64,000 nucleotides of DNA from Rhodoblastus sp963710275 (GCA_963710275.1 CAVPZS010000012.1:62001-126000); one strand, 5' to 3'. Positions 41,599 through 51,646 are shown, numbered from the stretch's first letter. Numbers and translations: made by a program. The notes: generated by a model not told the origin, from the letters alone.

Positions 41599-42810
41599 AT
41601 GGCTGACTATTATCCGCTCCTGGCCAAAGCCGTATCCGGCCTGAAGACATCGACGCCGGAAGCGCGGCGCGCGATCTATGAACGCGCGCGCAAGGCGTTG
41701 CTCGGCCAATTGCGGTCGATGCAGCCGCCGGCGCCCGAAAGCGCGATCGAGCGCGAGGCCCAGGCCCTCGACGATGCTGTCGCGCGACTGGAGCTCGAAC
41801 TCGACTTCTTCCAGTCTCCCGCCGTCGCCGAGACCCTGGCTTCCATGCCGCCGCCCGGGCAAGCGCCCAAAGGCGAGCCAAAGAGCGAAGCCGCGCCCCA
41901 ACAGCCCCCGGCATTCGTTTCGCCTGCGGCGCAGGAGACGAAAAAGCCCGAACCCGCCGAAAGCGAATGGCGCGGCGGCCCGCAACACGAGACGCCGCGA
42001 GATCCTCAGCGCGAGACCCAACGCCCTGCCGCTCCCAAGCCGGAGGAACTGGAGTCGGGCGGTCTGCGCCGGCTGGGCCTCATGCTGGTCGTCGTCGCGC
42101 TGGTCGTCGCCCTCGTCGGCTTCGCCGCGTGGAAATTGCGCGACCGCCCGGAGGATCTGGCCAAGCTGGCGCCCGCGCCGGAAATCGCCGATCAGTCCGG
42201 CGGCAAGATCGGCGAAAGGGTCGGGGACAATGGACAGGCGCGCAATGCGCCTGCGGGCGCGCAGGTGCCGGTCGGCTATCGCGCCGCGGTGCTGCTGCAG
42301 GCGCCCTCCGAGCCGGGCGGAGTCAAAACCTTCGTCGGCTCGGTGGTCTGGCGCAAGGATTCGTCCAACCGTGGTCCCAACCAGCAGCTGGCCAGCGCGA
42401 TCCGCGCCGACGTCGACGTGCCGGACGCGCATTTCAAGATGTCCGTGGTGATGGAGAAGAATTTCGAATCGGCGCTCTCCGTCAGCCACACGATCACCGT
42501 GCGCTTCGAGCCGGGGCCGGAGTCGCCGATCGGCAATGTCTCCGCGATCAACATGCCGGAAATGCGCCGCGACGATGCGCCCAAGGGAACGCCCTTGCTG
42601 GGTCTGCCGGTGGATATCGCGCCGAACGTCTTCCTGGTCGGGCTGGCCTCGGCCAATGAAGAGCAGAATCTCGAGGCGATCCGCGCCACCAATTGGTTCG
42701 ACGTGCCGATGAGCCTCGCCAATGGCCGGATCGCCAAGGTGACGTTCGAGAAGGGCGTCTCCGGCGACAAGATCTTCAACGACGTGCTGGCCGAGTGGAA
42801 GGCGCAATAA
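41599..42810 (+). CDS. Conserved hypothetical single-span membrane protein
   Basis: A 403-residue protein of unknown function. A helical N-terminal part (MADYYPLLAKAVSGLKTST, residues 1-75) leads to a Pro/Glu-rich linker (80-155), one transmembrane helix (LGLMLVVVALVVALVGFAAW, about 158-177) and a presumably periplasmic C-terminal domain with VGYRAAVLLQAP, FVGSVVWRKD and ATNWFDVPMSLANGR. It sits between purA and rpoH; such a gene is frequent at this place in Rhizobiales (from memory). Intact. No catalytic motif seen. Confidence 0.7.
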   Translation: MADYYPLLAKAVSGLKTSTPEARRAIYERARKALLGQLRSMQPPAPESAIEREAQALDDAVARLELELDFFQSPAVAETLASMPPPGQAPKGEPKSEAAPQQPPAFVSPAAQETKKPEPAESEWRGGPQHETPRDPQRETQRPAAPKPEELESGGLRRLGLMLVVVALVVALVGFAAWKLRDRPEDLAKLAPAPEIADQSGGKIGERVGDNGQARNAPAGAQVPVGYRAAVLLQAPSEPGGVKTFVGSVVWRKDSSNRGPNQQLASAIRADVDVPDAHFKMSVVMEKNFESALSVSHTITVRFEPGPESPIGNVSAINMPEMRRDDAPKGTPLLGLPVDIAPNVFLVGLASANEEQNLEAIRATNWFDVPMSLANGRIAKVTFEKGVSGDKIFNDVLAEWKAQ

Positions 42811-42814
42811 AAAA

Positions 42815-42833
42815 GGCCGTCTGAGCGACGGCC
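42815..42833. terminator. Stem-loop between convergent membrane-protein and rpoH genes
   Basis: GGCCGTC / GACGGCC around TGAGC, preceded by an A-run that becomes a T-run on the minus strand and followed by TCTTC. It terminates rpoH and possibly the purA operon. Confidence 0.75.
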
Positions 42834-42855
42834 TCTTCAAATTCGGATCGCCGGC

Positions 42856-43767
42856 TCAGGCCCTGGCGGGCGCCGGAAGCGTCAGCGGCGGACGCGGCAG
42901 CGCTTCGACGCGGGCGACGCGATCGCGCACCGCCTGTTGCACCTTCTCGAAAGCGCGCACCTCGATCTGCCGCACCCGTTCGCGCGAAATATTGAATTCC
43001 GTGGACAGGTCCTCCAGCGTGATCGGGTCGTCGGACAGGCGGCGGGCCTCGAAAATCCGGCGTTCGCGTTCGTTCAGCACGCCCAGCGCCTGGAGCAGCG
43101 CCGCGCGGCGGTTGTCGGTCTCCTCGGCTTCGGCCAGGATGCTTTCCTGGCTGGACGACTGGTCCACCAGCCAATCCTGCCATTCGCCCTCGCCTTCTTC
43201 GCGCAGCGGCGCGTTGAGCGAAGCGTCGCCGCCGAGCCGGCGGTTCATCTCGATCACTTCCTGGTGCGACACGCCAAGTTTCGTGGCGATGGCGCTGACG
43301 TTCTCGGGGCGCAGGTCGCCTTCCTCGAAGGCCGAGATCTGGCTCTTGGCCTTGCGCAGGTTGAAGAACAGCTTCTTCTGGTTGGCCGTGGTGCCCATCT
43401 TGACCAGGCTCCACGAACGCAAAATATATTCTTGAATTGAAGCGCGGATCCACCACATAGCATAGGTAGCCAGGCGGAAGCCTTTCTCGGGCTCGAACCT
43501 TTTCACCGCCTGCATCAGGCCGATATTGCCTTCGGAGATCACTTCGCCGATAGGCAGGCCGTAACCGCGATAGCCCATGGCTATCTTGGCGACGAGACGA
43601 AGATGGGAGGTGACGAGTCGATGCGCGGCGGCCGTGTCGGAATGTTCACGCCAGCTTTTGGCCAGCATGTATTCCTCCTGCGGTTGCAGCATCGGGAAAC
43701 GCCGGATTTCATCCAGATAACGCGACAGGCCATTTTCGCCTGCGAGAATGGGTAGCGCAGCAGCCAT
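42856..43767 (-). CDS. rpoH: RNA polymerase heat-shock sigma factor RpoH (sigma-32)
   Basis: Alternative sigma factor of 303 residues. Region 2 contains SHLRLVAKIAMGYRGYGLP, ISEGNIGLMQAVKRFEPEKG and RLATYAMWWIRASIQEYIL; the RpoH box QKKLFFNLR is present directly after, distinguishing it from RpoD. Region 4 has ERERRIFEARRLSD and FNISRERVRQIEVRAFEKVQ. Intact and of normal length. A small inverted repeat lies 43-63 bases upstream in its leader. Confidence 0.95.
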   Translation of the reverse strand: MAAALPILAGENGLSRYLDEIRRFPMLQPQEEYMLAKSWREHSDTAAAHRLVTSHLRLVAKIAMGYRGYGLPIGEVISEGNIGLMQAVKRFEPEKGFRLATYAMWWIRASIQEYILRSWSLVKMGTTANQKKLFFNLRKAKSQISAFEEGDLRPENVSAIATKLGVSHQEVIEMNRRLGGDASLNAPLREEGEGEWQDWLVDQSSSQESILAEAEETDNRRAALLQALGVLNERERRIFEARRLSDDPITLEDLSTEFNISRERVRQIEVRAFEKVQQAVRDRVARVEALPRPPLTLPAPARA

Positions 43768-44070
43768 CAGACCCTCCTGAACCCGGACGCCCTTGATGGC
43801 GCGCCCGCAACGGTCGCCTCAGCCGACCGTCGAACGGAACATATAGGGACCAAAAACCATGGCCGAAAGAGGGCAAACAGCTTTCCGGCCGATTACATTT
43901 TGGTAACCCGGCTCTCCCACGGCGGTTCCCGCGCGCCGGGCGGCCATCTTGGCCTTTACTGTCGGCATCTCTTCCTGGCCGTTTCTTCGCGGTTTTTTTT
44001 ACCGGAGAAATAGGCTAACAAGCGCCCAAGGTCATAAGACCCGCCCGACATCAAAAGGTCCAGCGCATCC
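43768..44070. other. Divergent intergenic region between rpoH and aspartate aminotransferase
   Basis: About 300 bases. The only structure seen is ACGGTCG / CGACCGT (43810-43830) in the rpoH leader. No gene or clear operator was found; promoters for both genes must lie here. Confidence 0.4.
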
Positions 44071-45273
44071 ATGCAAAACACTCTTTTCGCAAATGTCGAG
44101 GAGCAGCCCCGCGACCCGATCCTGGGCATGACGGAAACATTTCTCGCCGACAAGGCGCCTCATCGCGTCAATCTCGGCGTGGGCGTCTATCAGGACGAGA
44201 ACGGCAAGGTGCCCTTGCTGGCTTGCGTGAAGCAGGCGGAAGAAGCCTTGCTGGGCAAGGCCGCGCCGCATACCTATGTGCCGATCGACGGCCTGCCGGC
44301 CTATGACGCCGTGGTGGCGCAGATGGTCTTCGCCGATTCGGCCGATCTCGCCAATATCGCCACAGTCCAGACGCTCGGCGGCACGGGCGCGCTGAAGCTC
44401 GGCGCGGAAATGCTGCAAGGTCGCGTCGCCCGAGGCCAAGGTCTGGCTCAGCAATCCCGAGCTGGGAAAACCACCGCGCGCTGTTTGGCGGCGCCGGCAT
44501 CGAGGTCGAAACCTACCCCTATTACGGCGCCGACGGCGAACTGGACTTCGCCGGCATGGTCGCGACGCTGGAGAAGATTCCGGCCGGCGACATCGTGCTG
44601 CTCCACGCCTGCTGCCACAACCCGACCGGCCTCGACCTCGACGCCGACCAGTGGCGGAAGGTCGCGGCCATCGTGCGGCAGCGCGGGCTCACGCCCTTCC
44701 TCGACACCGCCTACATGGGCTTTGCCGAGGGGCTGGAGGCCGACGCCTTTTCGGTGCGGCTGTTCGCCGCCGATGGCGGCCCGCTGTTCGTCTCCTTTTC
44801 CTTTTCCAAGTCGCTGTCGCTTTACGGCGAGCGCGTCGGCGCCCTGAGCGTGCCAGACCGCGAACCCGAGCGAGCGCGCCCGGGTGCTGAGCCAGCTCAA
44901 GCGCATCGTCCGCACGATCTATTCCTCGCCGCCAGCCCATGGCGCGGCGTCGGCGGCTCTGGTGCTGGCCGATCCCGCCCTGCGCAAGCAATGGGACGAG
45001 GAGCTCGGCGCCATGCGCGTGCGCATCAAGCAAATGCGCGCCCTGCTGGCGGAAAAGCTGGCCGAGCGCATGCCGGGCCGAGATTTCTCCTACATCGTCC
45101 GCCAGAACGGCATGTTCTCCTATTCGCGCCTGACCGCGCCGCAGGCGATTGCGCTGCGCGAGAAATATTCGGTCTATGCGCTGGACAGCGGCCGCATCTG
45201 CGTCGCGGCGCTGAACACCAAGAATATCGATTACGTCGCCGAATGCGTCGCCAAGGTGATGGCCGAGGCCTGA
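44071..45273 (+). CDS. Aromatic/aspartate aminotransferase, class I (TyrB/AspC type; frameshifted)
   Basis: PLP enzyme that transaminates aspartate (and possibly aromatic amino acids) with 2-oxoglutarate, about 400 residues. Family motifs: HRVNLGVGVYQDENGKVPLL, TLGGTGALKLGAEML, WLSNPSWENHRALF, LLHACCHNPTGLDL, LDTAYMGFAEGLEADAF, and the PLP lysine in FSFSKSLSLYGERVG. The C-terminal arginine region is FSYSRL. Single-base slips at about 44425, 44458 and 44868. It stands alone after rpoH, divergent. Confidence 0.9.
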
Positions 45274-45290
45274 GCCTCTCGGCCTGCCTG

Positions 45291-45317
45291 GAAAGCGGCG
45301 TCTTGCGCGCCGCTTTC
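45291..45317 (+). terminator. Stem-loop after aminotransferase gene
   Basis: Perfect 10-bp stem GAAAGCGGCG / CGCCGCTTTC around TCTTGCG, 18 bases after the stop. There is little T-run. Confidence 0.5.
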
Positions 45318-45337
45318 GCGCCGCCCATATGCTGGGC

Positions 45338-46355
45338 ATGTTCGACACTTCCCTGAAATTCAGCCTCGACGAGGGAGATCCCCTCGGCGAGAGAGCGTCC
45401 GCGCAAGAAGAGCCGCGCGAAAAAATCCTGCTCGACGCCTATTCCGACGCCGTGACATCAGTCGTCGAGGAAGTCGGGCCGAGCGTGGTCCGGCTCGATC
45501 TTCGCCGCGCCGACGGCCGGAGGGCCGGGACCGGCTCGGGCTTCGTCGTTTCGCCCGACGGCCTGATCGTCACCAACGCCCATGTCGTCGACAGCGCCAA
45601 AACCGCCGAAGTCTCGATGCTGGACGGCAGGAAGTTTTCCGCGCGCGTGCTCGGGCGCGATCCCGACACCGACCTCGCCCTGGCGCGCATCGACGAAAAC
45701 GCCACGCTGCCGGCGGCGCGGCTCGGCGATTCCAAGCTGCTGCGGCGCGGGCAGCTGGTGGTGGCGATCGGCAATCCGCTCGGCTTCGACGCCAGCGTGA
45801 CCGCGGGAATCGTTTCGGCGCTGGGCCGCTCGCTCAGCGCGAAGAACGGCCGCCTGATCGAAGACGTGATCCAGACCGACGCGGCGCTTGAACCCCGGCA
45901 ATTCCGGCGGCCCGCTGGTGTCCTCGCGCGGCGAGGTGATCGGCGTCAACACCGCGGTGATCATGGGCGCGCAGGGCATCTGCTTCGCCGTCGCCGCCAA
46001 TACGGCGCAATTCGTCATCGGCGAGATCATCCGCCACGGACGGGTGCGCCGCGCCCATATCGGCGTCGGCGCGGCCACGCATGTCCTGCCAAGGCGTCTG
46101 GCGCTGCGGCATGAACTGACCCAGCCCACGGGCGCGCTCCTGACCAATATCGAAAAGGGAGGCCCCGCAGATCAGTCCGGCCTGATGACCGCCGACACCA
46201 TCATCGCCATCGACGGCGCGCCGATCTTGGGCGCAGGCGATCTGGTCCGCCAGCTCGACGCGGAAAAGATCGAACGCGTCATCGCCGTGGATTTCCTGAG
46301 GCGCAGCGACAAGCGGAGGCTGTGGATCGCGCCCGTGGAGCGGCGGAGCGCCTGA
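45338..46355 (+). CDS. HtrA/DegP-like trypsin protease with PDZ domain (frameshifted)
   Basis: S1C-family serine protease, about 340 residues. The triad is visible: His in VTNAHVVDS, Asp in DPDTDLALARI and Ser in NPGNSGGPLVS. One PDZ domain (about residues 235-330) follows, with VLPRRLALRHELTQPTGALL and GPADQSGLMTADTIIAIDG. It has no signal peptide or N-terminal helix, so it may be cytoplasmic, unlike periplasmic DegP. One slip near 45893, directly before the catalytic serine. Start ATG 45338; an ATG at 45329 is also possible. Confidence 0.85.
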
Positions 46356-46471
46356 GGCGCTGGTCAGGACGCAAGGGCGCCGTTTTGTCCTTGCAAGCAT
46401 ATGCCGCTGGACCGGCGGAATAAACTTGGCCAAGGTCGCGCATCCCTCCCTGAGCATCGCAAAGGCGCCGC

Positions 46472-47386
46472 TTGACCGACATCTTTCGCCGCGCCGGGCG
46501 CGCCTTCAACGATCGCGCCGTGATCCTGCTGATCTTGACGGCGGCCATGTGGGGCGCGAATGGCGTGGTGAGCCGCGCGGCGGTCGGCGAGATTTCGCCC
46601 ATGGTCATGGTGACCCTGCGCTGGCTGGTGGTGTGCGCCGTGCTGGCGCCGCTGGTGCGGCGCGATTTGCCGCGCTACGCCGAAGCTTTGCGCCAGAACC
46701 GTCGCTTCATCGTGCTGATGGCGCTCTGCGGCTATACCGGTTTCAACGTCCTGTTCTATCTCGCGGGCTACTGGACCAGCGCGGTCAATATCACCTTGCT
46801 GCAGGGGGGTATTCCGCCTTTCGTGCTGGCCGGCGCGGCGCTGTTCAAGGGCGCGCGGGTCACGGGTCTCCAGCTCGCCGGCATGGCCGTGTCCTTTATC
46901 GGCGTCGGGTTGATCGCCACCCGCGGCGACCTTTCGAATCTGGGCGCCCTGTCCTTCAATGTCGGCGACCTCATGCTGATCGCCGCCTGCGCGCTTTATG
47001 CCGGCTACACCGTGGCCTTGCGCGGACGCCCGCATCTGCCGCCGCTGGTGTTTTTCGCCGGCATGGCCGCGGCCGCCTTTTTCGCCTCGCTGCCCTTCCT
47101 CGCCACGGAGCTGGCGATGGGCAAGACCTACTGGCCGACGCTTCGCGGCTGGGAGCTGGTGGTGTTCGTCGCGGTCTGCCCGTCGCTGCTCAGCCAGCTG
47201 TTCTTCATGCGGGCGGTGGAGTTGATCGGCCCGGGGCGGGCGGGGATTTTCACCAATCTGACGCCTCTGTTCGGCGCATTTTTCGCGGTGATTTTGCTCG
47301 GCGAGCCGTTTCATCCCTATCACGCGGCCGCCCTGGCCCTGGGGCTTGGCGGCATCGCGCTGGCGGAGTCGGGCAAAAAGTCTTAA
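46472..47386 (+). CDS. DMT superfamily transporter (EamA domains)
   Basis: Inner-membrane exporter-type protein of 304 residues with ten predicted helices in two EamA repeats. LILTAAMWGANGVVSRAAVG and TLRWLVVCAVLAPL open the first repeat; LMLIAACALYAGYTVALRG starts the second, which ends FTNLTPLFGAFFAVILLGEP as in this family. Substrate unknown (often metabolites or amino acids). It starts with TTG at 46472. Intact. Confidence 0.85.
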   Translation: MTDIFRRAGRAFNDRAVILLILTAAMWGANGVVSRAAVGEISPMVMVTLRWLVVCAVLAPLVRRDLPRYAEALRQNRRFIVLMALCGYTGFNVLFYLAGYWTSAVNITLLQGGIPPFVLAGAALFKGARVTGLQLAGMAVSFIGVGLIATRGDLSNLGALSFNVGDLMLIAACALYAGYTVALRGRPHLPPLVFFAGMAAAAFFASLPFLATELAMGKTYWPTLRGWELVVFVAVCPSLLSQLFFMRAVELIGPGRAGIFTNLTPLFGAFFAVILLGEPFHPYHAAALALGLGGIALAESGKKS

Positions 47387-47485
47387 AACCGCGCGGCAGT
47401 TGGAGCCAGGTGTTTGGCTTGTCCGGACGGAAGGCGGCTATTGCGCCCGAATTTCCGCCCTTTGCTGCAAGAGGTTTTTTTTGCG

Positions 47486-48670
47486 ATGGATCGTCGTCAG
47501 TTACTGGGCGCTGCTGCGCTGTTCGTGGTCCCGCTCGGGGCGCGAAGGGTCTGGGCCCAGGACGCGGGCGATTTCGCCGCCTTCGTCGAGAGCTTGCGCG
47601 CTCCGGCGGGCGAGGCCGGCGTCACGCGCGAAACCTTCGATTCTGTCGCTGCTTCCCTGGTCTTCGATCCATCGCTCGCCGGCAAGCGGGCGGCGCAGGG
47701 TGAATTCGTCCGGCCGCTGAAAACCTATGTCGATGAGGCAGCCAACGCCGGTCGGGTCGCCAAGGGCAAGGCGATGCGCGAGAAATTCGCCGCGCCCCTG
47801 CGACAGGTCGCCCAAAAATACGGCGCGCCTGCGGAAATGATCTTGGCGCTCTGGGGCATGGAGAGCGATTTCGGCGGTTCGCGCGGCGGCCAGGATATTC
47901 TGCGCTCGCTGGCGACCTTGGCCTTTCTGCATCGCGACAATCCGGTCTACGCCCAGGAATTCGTCGCCGGGCTGATGCTGCTCCAGAGGGGCGTGGCGCG
48001 GGAAAAATTGCGCGGCTCCTGGGCTGGGGCGATGGGCGATCCGCAATTCATGCCCTCGGCCTATCTCAAATACGCCAAAAGCTTTTCCGGCGCCGGCGCG
48101 CCCGACATCTGGAGCAGCGGCCCGGATTCCCTGGCCTCCATCGCTAATTTCCTGCATGAATCCGGCTGGCGTACGGGTCTCGCGCCCCTGATCGAGGCGC
48201 GCGTCCCGCAAAATTTCGATTATGCGACCCTGCAGGCGGATTTCGCCGATTTCGCCCGTTCCGGCTTTGTCGCCGCCGATGGCGGCCTCCCGAAAGCGGG
48301 CGCGGCCATGCTGTTCTTTCCCGTGGGCGCGGGTGGGCCGGCCTTCCTGCTCAGCGACAATTTCTTCGTGCTGAAGGCCTATAATTTTTCCGATTCCTAC
48401 GCTTTCGGCGCGTCGGTGCTGGCGGAGCGGATCGCCGGGCGGCCGGGACTGCGCCAGCCCTGGCCGGCGGAGGCGCAGCCGCTGAATCAGGTTGAACGCG
48501 AGGCGATCCAGCGTGGCCTCAGCGAACGCGGGTTTTACGACGGCAAGATCGACGGACGATTCGGGCCGGTGACGCGCCTCGCCATCCACGCTTTTCAACG
48601 ACGCGCGGGCATTGCCAAGGCCGACGGTTTCCCGTCGCGCGGCGTGCTGGAGGCGATGCGGGGCAATTGA
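47486..48670 (+). CDS. Lytic murein transglycosylase (MltB-like) with peptidoglycan-binding domain
   Basis: Exported peptidoglycan-cleaving enzyme, 394 residues. The N-terminus DRRQLLGAAALFVVPLGARR looks like a Tat-type signal. The SLT_2 domain (about 30-310) has the catalytic glutamate in LALWGMESDFGGSRGG and the block GSWAGAMGDPQFMPSAYL. The C-terminal PG_binding_1 domain (about 330-390) shows GLSERGFYDGKIDGRFGP and LAIHAFQRRAG. The ATG at 47486 follows a T-rich, weak ribosome site. Intact. It is convergent with hemA across a strong terminator. Confidence 0.9.
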   Translation: MDRRQLLGAAALFVVPLGARRVWAQDAGDFAAFVESLRAPAGEAGVTRETFDSVAASLVFDPSLAGKRAAQGEFVRPLKTYVDEAANAGRVAKGKAMREKFAAPLRQVAQKYGAPAEMILALWGMESDFGGSRGGQDILRSLATLAFLHRDNPVYAQEFVAGLMLLQRGVAREKLRGSWAGAMGDPQFMPSAYLKYAKSFSGAGAPDIWSSGPDSLASIANFLHESGWRTGLAPLIEARVPQNFDYATLQADFADFARSGFVAADGGLPKAGAAMLFFPVGAGGPAFLLSDNFFVLKAYNFSDSYAFGASVLAERIAGRPGLRQPWPAEAQPLNQVEREAIQRGLSERGFYDGKIDGRFGPVTRLAIHAFQRRAGIAKADGFPSRGVLEAMRGN

Positions 48671-48672
48671 AC

Positions 48673-48707
48673 AAAAAAGCCCCGGTCCGAGGGCGTCGGA
48701 CCGGGGC
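48673..48707. terminator. Strong bidirectional terminator between transglycosylase and hemA
   Basis: Perfect 12-bp stem GCCCCGGTCCGA / TCGGACCGGGGC with a five-base loop. Six A residues on the left give a T-run for the minus-strand hemA transcript. Confidence 0.9.
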
Positions 48708-48729
48708 CTTGATATCGAGATCGCGAATC

Positions 48730-50022
48730 TTATTCCGCGGCGCGCTTCATCGTGACCGACGGATAGGTGCAATGCGCGTCATTGGCGAAGGGCGCGGCGA
48801 CGTCGCTCGATTCCACGAAGGGAATGCGCAGGGCCGTCCAGACGTCGACCAGCGACTCGACCAGATGGGCGATATGGGCGTCGCCGTGATGTGGCGTCGG
48901 CGTGATGCGCAGGCGCTCGGTTCCCCGCGCCACGGTCGGATAGTTGATCGGCTGGATGTAGATGCCGTGGCGCTCCAGCAGCATGTCGCTGGCCGCTTTG
49001 CACAGCTGCGCGTCGCGCACCATCACCGGCACGATATGCGACGGATTGGACAGGACGGGCAGCCCGGCCTGCATCAGGGCGTGCTTGGTCAGCCAGGCCT
49101 GGCGCTGGTGCGCCATGCGCATTTCCGGCCGGGTCTTGGCGAGGCGCACCGATTGCGCGGCGGCGGCGCAGACGGCCGGCGGCAGGGCGGTCGAGAAGAT
49201 GAAGGAGGGCGCAAACGAGCGCACCGCGTCGCAAATCGCCGGGGCCGCCGCGATATAGCCGCCGATCACGCCAAAGCCCTTGGCCAGCGTGCCCTCGATC
49301 ACGTCGATGCGGTGCATCTGGCCCTCGCGTTCGGCGACGCCGCCGCCGCGCGCGCCATACATGGCGACCGCATGGACCTCGTCGATATAGGTCATGGCGT
49401 TGTATTTTTCGGCGAGGTCGCAGATGTCCTTGATCGGGGAAATGTCGCCGTCCATCGAATAGAGGCTCTCGAACACGATCAGCTTGGCGCGCTCCAGCGG
49501 CTGGGCGGCGAGCAGTTCTTCGAGATGGACCACGTCGTTATGGCGCCAGATCTGGCGTTCGGCCGAGGAGCGGCGCACGCCCTCGATCATCGAATTATGG
49601 TTGAGCGCGTCGGAGAGGATCAGGCAATTGGGCAGGAGATCGGCGATGGTCGAGATCGCCGCGAGGTTGGAAATCCAGCCCGACGTGAAGACCAGGGCTT
49701 GCTCCTTGCCATGGAGGTCGGCGAGTTCGGCCTCGAGCTGAACCAGCGGGTGGCTGGTGCCGGAAATGTTGCGCGTGCCGCCGGCGCCCGCGCCATGCTT
49801 GCTGGCGGCGGACTTCATCGCCCCGATCACGTCGGGATGGACGCCGAGGCCGAGATAGTCGTTGGAGCACCAGATGGTGACGTCCTGCGCCGAACCGTCG
49901 GCGTCGCGCCAGATGGCGTGCGGGAAACGCTGGGCGTCGCGTTCGATATCGGCGAAGACGCGGTAGCGTTGTTCGGATTTCAGCTTGCCGATGGCGTCTT
50001 CGAAAATCTGCCGATACTGCAT
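48730..50022 (-). CDS. hemA: 5-aminolevulinate synthase
   Basis: PLP enzyme joining glycine and succinyl-CoA to form 5-aminolevulinate, the alphaproteobacterial route to haem and bacteriochlorophyll; 430 residues. WCSNDYLGLGVHPDV, GAGAGGTRNISGTSHPLV, FTSGWISNLAAISTIADLLP, DALNHNSMIEGVR, SMDGDISPI, DEVHAVAMYG and the PLP lysine in EGTLAKGFGVIGGY are all present. The ATG at 50022 (MQYRQIFEDAIGKLK) matches the family start better than one 24 bases upstream. Intact. An inverted repeat 110 bases upstream may be an operator. Confidence 0.95.
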   Translation of the reverse strand: MQYRQIFEDAIGKLKSEQRYRVFADIERDAQRFPHAIWRDADGSAQDVTIWCSNDYLGLGVHPDVIGAMKSAASKHGAGAGGTRNISGTSHPLVQLEAELADLHGKEQALVFTSGWISNLAAISTIADLLPNCLILSDALNHNSMIEGVRRSSAERQIWRHNDVVHLEELLAAQPLERAKLIVFESLYSMDGDISPIKDICDLAEKYNAMTYIDEVHAVAMYGARGGGVAEREGQMHRIDVIEGTLAKGFGVIGGYIAAAPAICDAVRSFAPSFIFSTALPPAVCAAAAQSVRLAKTRPEMRMAHQRQAWLTKHALMQAGLPVLSNPSHIVPVMVRDAQLCKAASDMLLERHGIYIQPINYPTVARGTERLRITPTPHHGDAHIAHLVESLVDVWTALRIPFVESSDVAAPFANDAHCTYPSVTMKRAAE

Positions 50023-50389
50023 TTCTCTGTCCTCTGGCCCACGCACCCTGCGGGTTTCCCCGCCCGGCGGGACCGTATCCTCTCGCGACAGCCTCTATAA
50101 AGGCTTTTGCGCGACTCCGCGAGCGCCGAATTGTCGCATTTGCGACACCCGTCGGGCCCAGCGCGCACGGTCAACAAAACACTAAGCCTGCAAGCTTTCC
50201 TTGCGCTGGATCAGTCTTGGCGTTTTTTTCGCCAATGGCAAGCGCGATTGCCTGCGACCTTGGCGCCGCGCGGTCGAAAAAGCGGCGGTGCGCCGCGGGT
50301 TTTCGTCGTCGCGGCGACGCCGGGAATTGAACCCGGAGCCGGGTTCCGGGGTTGACGCACCGTTGCAATTCGACTCGCGGGGGCCGGCC
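50023..50389. other. Divergent intergenic region between hemA and cfa
   Basis: About 370 bases. It contains a 7-bp inverted repeat (50132-50147) on the hemA side and GC-rich sequence with a tRNA T-arm look-alike near 50317-50340 that does not extend into a tRNA. No gene seen. Confidence 0.45.
50132..50147 (-). promoter_or_regulatory. Inverted repeat TGTCGCA-TT-TGCGACA upstream of hemA
   Basis: Perfect 7-bp inverted repeat with a two-base centre, about 110 bases before the hemA start. The outer TGT/ACA recalls CrtJ/PpsR sites, but the spacing is ten bases rather than twelve, so the factor is unknown. Confidence 0.4.
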
Positions 50390-51646
50390 GTGTCCGCATT
50401 TCTGCAAAAATTTCTCGAGAAGCTGATCCGAAACGGCGCTCTTGCGGTCGAGCCGGCGCAAGGACGTCCCTTCACGGTGGGAGACGGTTCGCCTCCGTCC
50501 TGCGCGATCGCTTTCGCCGATCGGCGCGCCGAAATCGCCTTGGCGCTCGATCCCGAGCAGGCGCTCGGCGAGCTCTACATGGACGGGCGTCTGCGCATGG
50601 TCCAAGGCGAAATCTACGATCTGCTGGCGCTGGCGGCCTCGAATGTCGCCGGCGGGCGCGCCGACGCGCCGGCTCGCGGCGTGGCGCGAACTGCGCCGCA
50701 TCGCCAGCCGGTTGCGGCCCGGCGTGCGGCCGCGCAAGGCGCAGGCCAACGCCTCGCATCATTACGATCTCGACGCGCGGCTCTATAAACTGTTCCTCGA
50801 CAGCGACTTCCAGTATTCCTGCGCCTATTTCGAGACGCCGTCCCAGGACCTGGAGGCGGCCCAACAGGCGAAGAAGCGCCATATCGCAGCCAAGCTGGCG
50901 GTCGGGCCGGGGCAGAAGGTCCTCGATATCGGCTGCGGCTGGGGCGGGCTGGCGCTCTATCTGGCGGCGTATTGCGACGCCGAGGTTTTCGGCGTCACGC
51001 TGGCGCGGGAGCAGCAGGAGGCGGCGCAAAAGCGCGCCGCGCGCGCCGGGCTGGCGCAGAAAGATCCGCTTCGGCCTCGAGGATTACCGGCAGGTCCAGG
51101 GCCGATTCGACCGCATCGTATCCGTCGGCATGTTCGAACATGTCGGGCGCAAGCATTATGACGCCTATTTCGCCCGCGTCGCTGAAATGCTCGAGGATGA
51201 CGGGGTAGCGCTGATCCACACCATCGGCCATTTCGGCGAACCGGCGCCGACCAACGCCTGGGTGACGAAATATATCTTCCCGGACGGCTATCTTCCCGGC
51301 CTGATGGAGATCGCGCCCTCCCTGGCCAGGGCCGGGCTGCTGGTCGCCGACCTGGAAATCCTGCGCGATCATTATGCGCTGACGCTGGAGCATTGGCGCG
51401 CTCGGTTCAAGGGCCGGCGCGACGAGGCCAAGGCGATCTATGGCGAGCGCTTCTGCCGCATGTGGGAATATTACCTCGCCGCCGCGGAGTGCGGCTTCCG
51501 CCACCAGGGCTGCTGCGTGCTGCAGTTCCAGCTGGTCAAGCGGCATCGACGCCCTGCCGATCACGCGGGACTACATCAAGCAGCGGGAGGAGGAGCTGCG
51601 GCAGCTGGAAGGGGCGTATTCCGGGCTCAGCACGGCGGCGGAATGA
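50390..51646 (+). CDS. cfa: Cyclopropane-fatty-acyl-phospholipid synthase (frameshifted)
   Basis: SAM-dependent enzyme that adds a methylene to unsaturated acyl chains in membrane phospholipids, about 418 residues. The N-terminal lipid-binding part (PEQALGELYMDGRL) is followed by NASHHYDLDARLYKLFLDSD, the SAM motif VLDIGCGWGGLALYLA, FEHVGRKHYDAYF and the C-terminal WEYYLAAAECGFR and DYIKQREEEL. Slips at about 50675, 51065 and 51540. Start is a GTG at 50390. It precedes the hopene cyclase gene by about 100 bases, so both membrane-lipid genes may be co-expressed. Confidence 0.9.

Noticed and set aside
43810..43830. Inverted repeat in the rpoH leader as an RNA thermometer
   Set aside because: It lies 43-63 bases ahead of the start codon and does not cover the ribosome site, so a thermometer role is not supported.
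50317..50340. tRNA T-arm look-alike (CCGGG / CCCGG around TTCAATT on the minus strand), possible tRNA or tmRNA piece
   Set aside because: No anticodon arm, D-arm or acceptor with CCA can be built around it, and no tmRNA tag sequence is nearby.
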